Source of the DNA: Escallonia rubra
Lineage: Eukaryota; Streptophyta; Magnoliopsida; Escalloniales; Escalloniaceae
Reading direction: 5' to 3'
Assembly: GCA_033065855.1 (NCBI GenBank)
Contig: JAVXUO010002279.1
Location: 1-64,000, forward strand
Length of the DNA stretch: 64,000 nt
Under the pieces are notes generated by a model, which ran no database searches, was not told the origin of the DNA, and worked only from the letters and a program-made list of their open reading frames with translations. The translations under genes and the position numbers were made by a program. Below, one piece after another: positions 35,001 to 45,055 of the stretch. Numbering within the stretch: the first letter of the stretch is position 1; each line of letters begins with the position of its first letter.

Positions 35001-35363
35001 TGTGACTTCCTGATCCCCCATCAATATAGTCATGGTCATCTTATCGAAATCAAAGGCCACCCTTCCCAAGTTCTTCAACCATTGTAAACCCAAGACACAA
35101 TCACAGCCTCCTAAAGGAATGATCAACAGATTAGTTCTGAATTTTTGACCTTGCATAGTCCAGCTGAAGTCATTGCAAGCTGAGTCACTGCACACTTTGT
35201 TGCCATCTGCCACCATAACTGTCATAGGAGCAGTAGGTGTTACCAAGCAGCCCAACCTATCAGCTGTAGATGGGTCCATGAAATTGTGAGTGGACCCAGT
35301 ATCCACCAACAGGGAAAACTTCTTGTTACCATATTGTCCCCAAAGCTTAAAAGTTGACTGGGT
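31779..35363 (-). pseudogene. Gypsy pol: protease, RT, RNase H, integrase, chromodomain; two stops
   Basis: One frame runs from the end of gag to 31779 and is broken by TGA at 34128-34130 and TAG at 33804-33806. In order: aspartic protease ([11 protein letters not shown], near 35300); reverse transcriptase ([11 protein letters not shown]; catalytic [10 protein letters not shown] near 34290); RT/RNase H link (LRGFLGLTGYYRKF; VEVDASDVGMGAVL); RNase H end (TDHCSLKYLL, ADALSRL). Integrase has its HHCC finger (H...H, CDTCQRNK), catalytic D in SMDFVEGLP, D in NIVSDRGSVF and the E region in HPQTDGQTERVN. A chromodomain (ILDRRMIKRRGQAIPQALIG, then DEATWEDW) targets integration to marked chromatin in this family. 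The frame continues through the polypurine tract into the LTR, so the original stop may be lost. Confidence 0.93.
32008..32026 (-). other. Polypurine tract of the gypsy element
   Basis: On the minus strand AAAGGAGGAGGGAA sits directly before the 3' LTR start TGTCATG, as expected for the plus-strand primer. It is translated within pol as KFKGGGN. Confidence 0.75.
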
Positions 35364-36246
35364 TTAGTTTCCTGTTAATGCATTGATAGTGATCTCCATC
35401 TTTTCTGGGGGTTCATTAACTTGTGTTTCTTGTGGTTGTGGATAGATTTCTTCATCATACACAGGAGGGGGATCTTCCTCTTCACTCTCACCAACCACCA
35501 ACATAGAAACCTGTTTGTTTTTACAAACATGTGCAGGAGTAAAAGTTTCCTCACACCAGTAGCAGAGGCCTCTCCTTCTTCGGTCATCAAAGTAGGCCCG
35601 AGTCAGCCTTTGCTGGGGTATATTTGGGGTAGGTAGTAAGGCTTTGTTCTGGTTATTTGGCTGGGCATGAAGGGGTTGGGGGTTCAGGGTCAAAATAGGG
35701 CTTCTTGGCTTAGTATTTGCATTGCTCAAGTTGGGTCTAGTAGGGGTCAAGGGACTGTATGTGGGTTGTAGTTTAGGTGTGGTTCTAGACTGGTTCCAGC
35801 TATTATTGAGTGTTGCCTCTTGTTTTCGAGCTAGGTAAATGGCCCTTGACAGATTATACACCTCAAACTTCTCAACCTCCAATCTAATTTCATCCTTGAG
35901 ACCACTAATGAAACTTTGAACAAAATATACTTCCTCAAACTTACACCCTTCATTGACTAGCACAGATCTAAGGGTCTCAAATTCATTGTAATATTGTTCA
36001 ACTGAGCCAAGCTGTCTCAACTTATGAAATTCCCCAATTATACTTTCTTTAAACAGTTGAGCAAACCTAGAATTTAAATCTCTTACAAATTCAGTCCAAG
36101 CCACCTTGCCCTTTGCCTTAGTATAAGTACCAAACCAATGTTCAGCTTGGCCTTTAAAGTGTACTGAGGCAAAGTTAACTTTGAGCATTTCATCCATTGG
36201 ATGAAATTCAAAGTATCTCTCAGCTTTTCTAACCCACCTAGACTAG
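35364..36246 (-). pseudogene. Gypsy gag, C-terminal two thirds
   Basis: Retrotransposon gag (capsid) sequence: VNFASVHFKGQAEHWFGTYT, KESIIGEFHKLRQLGSVEQY, FVQSFISGLKDEIRLEVE, a Pro/Asn-rich region, and a nucleocapsid knuckle CYWCEETFTPAHVC. It ends at TAA (35364-35366), and the same frame reopens immediately as protease. Chromoviruses usually have one gag-pol frame, so the stop may be a mutation or a real gag-pol boundary; I favour mutation because pol has two more stops. At 36236 it is joined abruptly to rearranged DNA. Confidence 0.88.
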
Positions 36247-36253
36247 GTACTTT

Positions 36254-36694
36254 GGTTCCAACTCGAAAACAAGAGGAAGTAAGAGCTGGGAAGCCAATCA
36301 TCAAGAATTCCTTCCATTTAATCATGGTAATGCTTTTCCTAAACTACCTAGACTAGAATTTCCTAAGTTCTTTGGGGACGATTCATATGGGTGGGTTAGA
36401 AAAGCTGAGAGATACTTTGAATTTCATCCCATGGATGAGATGCTCAAAGTTGAGAGATACTTTGAATTTCATCCCATGGATGAAATGCTCAAAGTTAACT
36501 TTGAGCATTTCATCCATGGGATGAAATTCAAAGTATCTCTCAGCTTTTCTAACCCACCCATATGAATCGTCCCCAAAGAACTTAGGAAATTCTAGTCTAG
36601 GTAGTTTAGGAAAAGCATTACCATGATTAAATGGAAGGAATTCTTGATGATTGGCTTCCCAGCTCTTACTTCCTCTTGTTTTCGAGTTGGAACC
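36254..36694. repeat. Near-perfect palindrome within gypsy gag
   Basis: Bases 36497-36694 are the reverse complement of 36254-36496, apart from a 45-bp direct duplication in the left arm (GAGAGATACTTTGAATTTCA and its continuation, near 36407 and 36452) and one base change. The centre is AAAGTT/AACTTT with no loop. The right arm is the proper gag sequence; the left arm is an inverted copy placed between it and the rest of gag. This breaks the gag frame. Confidence 0.9.
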
Positions 36695-36946
36695 TTCTCC
36701 TCCTTCACGTCCTTTGTTGTAAATCAACTGCTGCATCAGACCTTGCAAATCTGTGAGAGTCTGCCTCATAGCTGGTAGTTCCTCCTTCAATTGATCTACG
36801 GAGAGCTTCAGTGCAGGTAACTCTTCAATGTTTTGCCTTAATTCCGATAATTGATCATCAAGAGACCCAAAGTGGTCTGCAAATTGAGCTTCCATTAAGC
36901 TCACATGCTCATCCAATTGCTGTTTATTTCTGTTCCCATACCCCAT
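36383..36946 (-). pseudogene. Gypsy gag N-terminus running into the palindrome
   Basis: The start ATG (36946) lies about 55 nt after the primer-binding site. MGYGNRNKQQLDEHVSLMEA and a helical, Leu/Glu-rich region (SELRQNIEELPALKLSVDQL) lead to LPRLEFPKFFGDDSYGWVRK, the usual gag core start, and then YFEFHPMDEML. Past the centre of the palindrome the frame reads inverted sequence and soon stops. The frame differs from that of the downstream gag part. Confidence 0.85.
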
Positions 36947-36984
36947 TTTGATCCAAATGTTTCACAAACCCAGGTAATCGTAGC

Positions 36985-37001
36985 TTGCTTTGGATACCAA
37001 T
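36985..37001 (-). other. Primer-binding site of the gypsy element
   Basis: On the minus strand, TTGGTATCCAAAGC follows two bases after the 5' LTR end CACTGTTACA. It resembles TGGTATCAGAGC, the initiator methionine tRNA complement. Confidence 0.7.
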
Positions 37002-37002
37002 T

Positions 37003-37488
37003 TGTAACAGTGATGAGTGAATCACTATTACAGGAGAAGTAACTCCTAACTAAGGAAAAAGAATCCAGCTAAGCTGGCCAATTCACAGAGAAAAGAAGAA
37101 AATGGAGTGAGAGAAGAGTGATTTCATTTCATTTGATGTCCTTCTCTTCTCACTGATTCGGTTTACATAGCTTTCCAAACTTTCTCCCCAAGTCAGAATT
37201 TTGGAATATTCGTGAAGAATTAGAAAATACAGATAACAAAACTAGCTGGAATTCTAACAAGTATTGGTTATGCTGGAAATCCTAACGGCCAAATCATTCT
37301 TGAAAATCTGCTAGGCGCGTGTGTATCACGTTCTGATCCATTAATTGCTTCACGCGCCCCCACTCTCTCTTTCTCCTGTTTGATTTCTTCCCGCAATTGT
37401 TGGCATCTTGACTCTTATTTTCAATGGTCTATGCTGCTGGTTGGTAATTGCTGGTGCAGTTGCATCCCTTGGGGTGTCATTCATGACA
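37003..37488 (-). repeat. 5' LTR of the gypsy element
   Basis: 486 bp; see the 3' LTR. A CTACC duplication follows at 37489-37493, and the copia sequence resumes at once. Confidence 0.93.
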
Positions 37489-37493
37489 CTACC

Positions 37494-39934
37494 ATACCCT
37501 CTAATTTCCTGATCCAACCTGTTAATTCGTAGAAGCCACAAACCCATCTAATCACCTTCATGTCTTCTTCCAAAAACCCATCAATCGCTGATCCAACCTC
37601 CCCATATTATCTTTATAATTCTGATCAACCTGGCACATCGATAGTCACTCAACTGTTCAACGGAAAAAACTATCCCACATGGAGTCCAGCTATGATTATG
37701 GCCCACAAAGCAAAAACTAAGCTTGGTTTTATTGACAAAACCATCAAAGAACCCGATGCCGACTCTGCTAAATTATCCTCTTGGATACGCTGCAATTCCA
37801 TGGTCACTTCTTGGCTTATTCACTCCATAATTCTTGCTATTGCCTATAGCATTCTTTGAACAACTATTGTTAGTGACGTATGTGTTCATCTTCATGATCG
37901 ATTTTCTAAAAAAATGGTCCCCACATCTTTGAGATATGGCGAGCCATCTCCAACAATGCACAAAATACAAATTCAGTTTCTACATATTATACCACCCTCA
38001 AGGTCTACGGCAATGAACTCTCTTCATATCAAATACATCAAACACCACCCACTTGCACCTGTGGTACCATGAAAACTCACAATGATTTTCCGGATAGTGA
38101 TGCTCTCATGGATTTTTTTACAAGGACTTAATGAGTCATATGCGTCTGTACGAAGTTAGATTCTACTAATGGATCCCCTCCCATCTATGGTAAAAGCCTA
38201 TTCCTTGATTTTACAAGAAGAGAAACAACGCTCACTTCACGATTCTCGATGAATTTTACCTTCTCCAACAGAAATGGCAACAAACTCACAGGCCACGACA
38301 TTCCTCTTCTCGTCCAAATTCTCGGCAAGACAACAATAATCGTCCTCGCTAAGATTGTAACTACTGCGACGTGGATGGTTATTCAGATAGTCGATGTTTC
38401 AAATGACATGGCTATCCCCCTCGGACTAATGATAATGGCTCAAACTGTGGTAGCCGACCAATTATTAGTCAGTAACTCATGATCCTACATGACAAGCATC
38501 TCACGGTTATGCCCCTATTTTTTGGAATTCCTCCCAGTCTAATGTTGTGGCACATGACGAACCCATGCTTGCATCAACAGTCGACGGCCCATCATTCATT
38601 ACTGATCAAATCTAGCAACTTTTGATGTTGCTCCCTAGTGGTAATCCATATCCATTAGCTAATGTTGCATGTACATCCTTTTCCTTTTCTACCTCATCTA
38701 CTCACCCATTATGGATTATCGATACTAGAGCCACTGATCATATGGTTTTAGATATTACATTTTTTTCCTCTCATATACCATAATCTTCATTCGTCCGTTT
38801 ACCTAATGGGTCTCATGTTCTTGTCACTGGAATTGGTTGTGTCCCTTTATTTCCCAACCTTATTTTTTTTATGTTCTACATGTTCCTTCATTCAATTTGT
38901 TGTCAATCAGTAAGTTAATCACTCACTCTCCCTACATTGTCACCTTTTTTTTCATGATTCGTGTACTTTTCAGGACCCACAGACGAAGACGATTTTGGTG
39001 ACGAGTAAAAGGCGCGGTGGTCTTTATTTTTTGGACTTATCTCCATCTATGGCATCTACAACGGGTTCTAGCTCTCACTTCGATCTATGGCATTGGTGTC
39101 TTGGTCATCCCGCTTTCTCTCTCTCCCCTAAACTCGTAGCATTAGATAATATTATTTCCATTTTTTAATAAATGTACTTGCACTGTATGCCCCGTTGCCA
39201 AACAAACTCAATTACCTTTTCTGGTTAGTACAATTAGTACAAAGTTCTGTTTTGAGTTGTTCCATATTGACATTTGGAGCCCTTATCGCTCACCCTCTTT
39301 TTCTGTTCACATTATATTCTCACTATTGTTGATTATTTTTCCCGTAGCTCAAGGGTTTATTTATTGAACCATAAAACTGAAGTCAATAGTCTAATTAGTT
39401 ATTTTTTTCACTATGGCCAAAACCCAATTTAACACTTCCATTTTGCCAAGTTTGCTCAGATAATGCTAGCGATTTTTTTTAACAAAGATACTTATCAATT
39501 CTTCCATTCTTTAGGAGTCGATCAACAATCTAGTTGTGTTTCCACTCTCCAACAATATGGTATTGTGAAACGTAAACATCGTCACCTCCTAAATACTGCT
39601 CGAGCATTACAATTCCAAGCTAACTTACCATTACATGGATTTCATTTCTCTTACGTGACCTTGGCATGCCTTTGACAACTCCAGTACCTCTCTATTGTGA
39701 TAATCAAACTGCTCTACACATTGTTGCCAACCCTGTTTTTCCAGGAACGTGCTAAACATATCGAGCTCGATTGCCACGTTGTTCGTGAAAAATTGCAAAA
39801 GGGTTTGATCCGCTCCATTAAAACTCATGATCAACTTGCTGATTTGTTTACAAAGTCTCTTGGTCGTGATCAATTTCAGCATTTAATATCTAAGTTGGGC
39901 ATTTGTGATCTTCATGCTCCAACTTGAGGAAGAG
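37494..39934 (+). pseudogene. Copia gag-pol remnant downstream of the gypsy insertion
   Basis: The gag start is well kept (37560: MSSSKNPSIADPTSPYYLYN, then LFNGKNYPTWSPAMIMAHKA, KTKLGFID). Protease remains as PLWIIDTRATDHMVLD near 38710, in which the catalytic DTGA/DSGA motif reads DTRA. The pre-integrase motif is LWHWCLGHPAF near 39090, and the integrase start is CPVAKQTQLPFL ... FELFHIDIWSPYRSP near 39190-39290. A late integrase piece is FFHSLGVDQQSSCVSTLQQY (39490) with KRKHRHLLNTARALQFQANL. Then the frame jumps to RNase H: PLYCDNQTALHIVANP, AKHIELDCHVVREKL, DQLADLFTKSLG, and ends LGICDLHAPT. Reverse transcriptase is absent. Many stops and frameshifts are present. Confidence 0.88.
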
Positions 39935-40193
39935 TCTTACCGTATTACACAAATTTAGCCAAAGATTGTGCACAACTTGAATCTGGGCTTAGCTCAAGGA
40001 TCTTGACAGCCCAAAATGATGACCTCCATGATTTATTACCTTTCCTTTTGCACAACTTAAATCTTGGGCTTAGTTCTAGCACTTCCATATGTATAGCTTA
40101 ATTTTAGGCCTTAGTTTGTTGTTCAGTTTATATAAATACAGCTACCTGTAAATGAGAAACATACAGATTCCAGAAATTAAAACCATTTTGACA
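39935..40193 (+). repeat. 3' LTR of the copia element
   Basis: Follows a polypurine-like TTGAGGAAGAG. It keeps a TATATAAATA box at 40129-40138 that the 5' LTR lacks. It ends CATTTTGACA before the TGATC duplication. Confidence 0.88.
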
Positions 40194-40855
40194 TGATCCA
40201 ATCTCTCTTCGGTGCTCGTCTCCTTTGTTGATGGGTTTGTGTTTAGGTTCGGTGGTGCTCACCCCTTTCTTTTGATAAGTGTGGTATGTGGCTTGTGCTG
40301 TGTTGGTTAGAGGTGGTTGGACACGAGGCTCAACATTGTTAGTGCTAGGGTGGTCCATCTGGTTGGGGTTTTCTCCTGCAAGGGTTCCATATCCCTTCTC
40401 CTTCCCTCCCCTCCCTAATTAGGTCTCCTTCCTCCTCTTTTGGATTAATCTTGCTGTGAAATATGTCTTTTGTGCGCCTCGAGCGTTAGTTTGGCATAGT
40501 AGTATACTAGGGGTGGTGTTAGTGGGAGTTGCAATTTGCATGGTGTTACTTGGCGACGAGGGTGCAGTAGTTATGTCGTTCTGATCATCTCATGGGTTGG
40601 TGGTTGTTTTAGTTGTTGTTGCCATACGGCGTTGAGTTTGGGCCTTGTACAAGAGGCTCGTCCCGACTGGCTGTTTAGCCTATGGTTCACAGCAGAGTGG
40701 TGGATCAACGATGGCTCTGGCTTTCGACGCTGTGACCAGTGACTGTGGAGCAACTTATTTGAGCTTATCGGGGGCACATATTTTGGAGTTGACAGGTGTA
40801 GGCTTAGTCAATGGCTCATTTGTTTAGCTTTTTCTTCGCTCACTTGTAATTTTTT

Positions 40856-41197
40856 GGCTTGGTGTGAGCATGGTTTTAAGTATTTTTTTTTGGTTCGGTT
40901 GGGTTACTTTTGAGATATGGGGTTGTCTTTTTTCAGAGTTAGTATCTTGATTCAAGTAAAAGCTCGCTAATATTTTATGCAAGTAGCCATCAGTAAGGGC
41001 TATAAGGTGTTAAAACCATCTATTCTTTTGCCGCTTTCGTAAATATAAGGAGGTACTTTGTACCACCCTTTGCCTGAGAAAACGCTCTGCAGAATATGGT
41101 ATCATCTTACTTTCCTTTTTAATGCACTCTATCTTATATACATGCTCATCAATGTTATTATTGGTGGGAGTTTTGCCTAGAGCCCAAAAAAGGAAGG
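40856..41197. other. Spacer after the tandem duplication, nothing recognised
   Basis: Mixed-composition DNA after the last match to unit A. No gene or repeat recognised. Confidence 0.45.
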
Positions 41198-41441
41198 AAA
41201 AAATTTCACTGCTACCCCGGTTGGAGGAATCTTCCTCCTACCCCTTATGTAGCGACAATCAATTGTCTCTAAATATTTCTAGTGGCTTTTATTTAGTGAC
41301 GCTAAAAAAGTGCTGCTAATAATTATTGTTGAAAGTGTTAGAAGAAAGGTCGCTTGAAACATCTAGCGACAATTAATTGTCACTATGCATGGGGTTGAAG
41401 GAAGATTCCTACAATCCGGGTAGGAGCCAAAAGTTTGTTCA
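41198..41441. mobile_element. MITE with long inverted repeats
   Basis: The left arm (CTACCCCGGTTGGAGGAATC onward) and the right arm on the other strand (CTACCCGGATTGTAGGAATC onward) pair over more than 60 bp, including TAGCGACAATxAATTGTC. The whole is about 244 bp with no coding capacity. I could not settle the exact tips or the target-site duplication, so the superfamily is open. Confidence 0.7.
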
Positions 41442-41567
41442 AAAAGGAATAAGCGCAGCCCGTGAAAGCAAACACACCGCATACCGCCTAGACACACGAG
41501 AGAGAGAAAGAGAAAGTGCAAATATTTTCTTTATTATCAACGGCATATCTTGATTACATGTACACAT

Positions 41568-41630
41568 ACACGAGGTTGGAGGAAGATTCCTACAACCCGG
41601 GTAGGAGCCAAAGTTTGTTTTCCCAAATAC
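41568..41630. repeat. Partial second copy of the MITE right end
   Basis: GAGGTTGGAGGAAGATTCCT, then ACAACCCGGGTAGGAGCCAA, matches 41391-41435 in the same orientation, 180 bp away. It is either a truncated MITE or a local duplication. Confidence 0.65.
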
Positions 41631-42037
41631 TTTCTCAATCACTAGCATTCTTTGCTTATGGGATGACGGGTAAACCACAGCTTGCACCCACCAGCAACTC
41701 GACCAAAAACATCTATGTTTAAGTTATCTCGGATCGAGATGATTTTCACATGATCCCCAAGCTAAAGAACAAATGAACACATCGAATTATCCTTATTGCA
41801 TTCACCTCAACCCCCCTTCTTTAACCCAAAGAAAATGAAATAAAAAAAAAAAAGAAAAAAGAAACTCAACAAGAACAACAAAAATTGGAGGAAAGCCAGT
41901 TTAACTACCCTGTTTGATGACTTGACACCTTACTAAAACGGGATCTCAACACCAATAATTCCCAGTTGAACATTTTTTTTTCGGTAATAGGGCTGACATA
42001 ATATTATGTAACAAAAGAGAGATATTACAAAATGTTC

Positions 42038-45000
42038 CTAAACTTCGTCCAACAGAGACAAAAGATTGGACGACGAAGGAACAAAAGCAAAAACATTACA
42101 CCGAAAGGCTTCCGTCGCTAGCTTATGCATCGCCGAATTAGCACTTCTATGAATATAACAACACTGCCAAAAAGGGATCTCTTCCACCAAGATCCTGGCT
42201 TCATCTAGGACTGGTTTCATTTTCCAGTGGTCAGTCTTGGAGGGCTTCTTAAGAGAGGTAATGACCACAGCAGCATCACCTTCAAAAATGACATTGGGTT
42301 TATGGAATTGGACAGCCAAACGGATTGCCAGAAGGGCTGCCGAAGCTTCTGCTACCTCAGGGTCACTGGATGATACAAGTTCGGTATACTCGAATTCACA
42401 AACTCCAGAAGAATTTCGGCAAAGGACCGCAGCACAAGACACAGATCCACGAACAGCTGCATCAAAGTTGAATTTGTGCCAACCACAAGGAGGAGGAGCC
42501 CAGTCTTCAGAGATATGATGTAGATTGTTGGAGTTGCTCCAAGCTTCAAAAAGGCTAAGAGAGGCCGAATTAACTTTACCAGCAAGGATTGAGGGAACCA
42601 TCTGTTTGTTCTCGTGGATAAGTTTATTCCTAGCAAACCACACGAGATCCAAGAGAGATGCGGCAAAAAGAGAATACTTAATCTGGTTTTCCTTGGGGCT
42701 GGAAGAAAGTTTGAGGAAGAAATGGAGCCAAACAAAGGGGTCGTCGCTTGGTTGAGGGGGACGGCAACCAAAGATTGATAAGTGCCAGACAAGCCTTGTA
42801 AAGCTGCAGTTGATGAACAGGTGAGTTAGAGTCTCTGGCATAAGGGCACAGAGGATCTAAATCAGGGTTAAATCTTGCCAGCAGATGTTTGGTAGGCAAC
42901 AGATTCCAAGCAATCCTCCATATCAGAATCTTGTGACGTTCCATAATTTTCGCACCCCAAAGATCTTCCCAAAACTTCGGATAACAAATTGTGATGCTGG
43001 GGAATCTACGCATGTTAGCCACTAAATATGCAGATTTGGTAGAGAATTTACCTGATTTGTTACGAGTCCAAGCTATGATGTCTTGTGATTGAGAAGGAGA
43101 GATCCTGATCTTTTTGATATACTCCGCCGTACGGACCTCAAAGAGACTATCAATCAGGGGGAGGTTCCAGCTTTTGGACGAAGGGAGAAATAGGTCTGCC
43201 ACAACATTGTAGCCAGAAAAGCCAAGGGAATGAGATGCATTGGAGAAGCTATCTGGGAATGGGATCCAAGGGTCTTCCTAGATATTGATAGATTTGCCAT
43301 CACCTATTATGTAACCGAAACCTTTGCGTAAAGTGTCTTGGCTCTTACAAATTCCTTTCCACAACCAAGAATTCAATTTCTTAGGGATATGATTGAGGAA
43401 CTGTGTACCTCTCAAGTATTTCGAGCTCATAATTTGGACCCATAAACTGGTCGGGTTAGACATCATACACCCCCCCAGTTTGGCCACCAACGCTAAATTC
43501 AGGTCATGCATTCTTTTGAAGCCCATGCCACCAAAGGATTTTGGAATACAGATAGTATCCCACGCTTTAGGATAGAAATGATGTTGGCGTTCCGACTTGA
43601 TGCCCCACCAAAATTTCCTGATGATTTTGTCAATTTTTTCACAGCTTTGCTTCGGCAGGAGAAAGGTTGACATAGAGTAACTCGGAATAGCCATAGCGAT
43701 CGACTTTATGAGAGTGCCTCTTCCTGCCATCGAGAGTACCTTGGATTTCCAACTTGCCAGTCTCCTTTCAATACGTTCAACAATGTCACTAAAGACTTTA
43801 ACCTTGGACTGGTTAAGAAACAGAGGAAGTCCAAGGTATTTAGAGTCTTTTGGTGCTCTTTTGAACTTGCACACTCGGCCAATGTCTTTGGAGCTTCTGC
43901 CGCCAACGTTCTTACTAAAGTGAATCTGCGATTTAGAGCTGTTAACACACTCCCCCGACCACTTGTTGTATTTGTCGAGGCATTCCATGATGATTTTTGC
44001 CTCACTCGAGTTGGCCCTGCAAAAGACGAGGAGGTCATCAGCGAATAAGAGATGCGAGATGGAGGGGCTGTCTCTACTCGCTTTGATCCCATGGATACGT
44101 CCAACTTGTTCTTCGCGGAGCAGAAGACGGGTAAGGACCTCCGAGGCTAGAATGAAAAGGAAAGGGGAGAGTGGGTCTCCCTGCCGTAGCCCCCTTTAAG
44201 GATGGAAAAAACCAAACGGGACGCCGTTGATAATTGTGGAGAACGATGAAGAAGTGATACATTCCGATACCCAGTTGATCCAAATTTGAGGAAAGCCAAA
44301 ATTTTCCAAAACTTTAATGAGGAAAGACCATTCAAGCTTGTCATAAGCTTTTTCCATATCGATCTTGAGCACAAGCAGGCCCGCTCCTCTTTTTTTCCTC
44401 ATAGTATACCATATTTCTTGAGCAATTATGCTGTTGTCGTGTATCAAACGTCCTGGAACAAAGGCAGCTTGCATAGGCGAAATGAGTTTAGCCAGAACAG
44501 GCTTCAGCTTATTGGCCAGGATCTTTGAAATAACCTTGTAGATGACATTGCATAGGCTAATAGGACGGTAGTGGCTTGGGTATCAAGACAATATAAGTAT
44601 GGTTGAGTTCACGGAGTCTAGAGCCATTGGCGAAAAAATCTTGAACCAGGTGAACAACATCTGCTTGGACAAATTCCCAGTAAGTTTTGTAGAATGAGGC
44701 TGGCATCCCTCCTGGACCTGGGGCTTTTAGAGAATCAAACTTCTTCAGCACTGTTGAGATTTCATCAGACGTAGGTATCATGCAGAGCATAGAGGATTCA
44801 CTGTCAGTGATCATAGGAGAAATCAGATTTTCAAGATTTGGAGGGAAGCACGGTTCGGAAGAAATGAAAGTTTGCTGAAAATGTTGAAGGAAGCACTCTC
44901 CGATATCTTCCCACTTCGATATCCATTTTCCTTCCTGATCTCTGATGAAATCTATGGAGTTTCTTCTACGTCGGATAATCGTGCTCAAGTGAAAGAATTT

Positions 45001-45055
45001 CGTGTTGAGGTCCCCTTCGCACCGCCATTTTATCCTTGACTTTTGGTGCCACAAC
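42038..45055 (-). pseudogene. LINE ORF2, 3' part: reverse transcriptase, zinc-binding domain and RNase H
   Basis: From 5' to 3' on the minus strand: the N-terminal RT region (WHQKSRIKWRCEGDLNTKFF, then SLKAPGPGGMPASFYK), a frameshift near 44575, then the RT palm (MQAAFVPGRLIHDN, LVLKIDMEKAYDKLEW, GLRQGDPLSP, catalytic LLFADDLLVF near 44040). Next are the C-terminal RT region (KYLGLPLFLNQSK, KFWWGIKSE), a zf-RVT domain (KSAYLVANMRR, FWEDLWGAKIMERHKILIWR), and an RNase H-like domain (FNFDAAVRG, AEASAALLAIRL, FEGDAAVVI) ending at 42038. A TAA near 44196, a TAG at 43278-43280 and a frameshift near 42840 break it. Confidence 0.93.

Larger units (their letters stand above)
31514..37488 (-). mobile_element. 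Young Ty3/gypsy chromovirus nested in the copia element
   Basis: LTRs at 31514-32007 (3', since the element is on the minus strand) and 37003-37488 (5') differ by only five substitutions and one 8-bp CT-rich indel. CTACC duplications flank it (31509-31513 and 37489-37493). On the coding strand the LTR starts TGTCATGAATGACACC and ends CACTGTTACA. A primer-binding site, gag, protease, reverse transcriptase, RNase H, integrase, chromodomain and polypurine tract follow in the order of chromoviruses. Roughly 1% LTR divergence indicates a recent insertion. Three in-frame stops and a palindromic rearrangement in gag make this copy defective. Confidence 0.95.
31198..40193 (+). mobile_element. Degenerate Ty1/copia retrotransposon, host of a nested gypsy element
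   Basis: Direct LTRs at 31198-31431 and 39935-40193 flank the element, and TGATC duplications sit at 31193-31197 and 40194-40198. Unit A has the unoccupied site near 19340 (GTGATTCGACCTCTC). Both LTRs end in CA; the TG start has decayed to CC or TC. The interior has primer-binding, gag, protease, integrase and RNase H remnants in order, but reverse transcriptase is gone. A 5,975-bp gypsy element lies 82 bp after the 5' LTR. Without the gypsy the copia is about 3.0 kb, so it had already been deleted heavily or was never full length. Confidence 0.92.
20059..40855. repeat. Tandem duplication, unit B, expanded by two nested insertions
   Basis: Unit B is in three pieces: 20059-22392, 30467-31197 and 40194 to about 40855. 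Removing the CACTA (22393-30466) and copia (31198-40193) insertions leaves about 3.7 kb, the same as unit A. It contains the FKBP exon 1 copy (MLMLSCFSTQAITSC, starting at 21954) and the 5' part of the next exon (ending at 20059). The exon is cut at QRQLFLL by the duplication junction, so B cannot encode FKBP. An exon-like stretch near 21002-20930 (MASQLIRSEVLAFSLAITGI, ending at a GT donor) is open here and broken in A; I do not recognise it. Confidence 0.85.
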
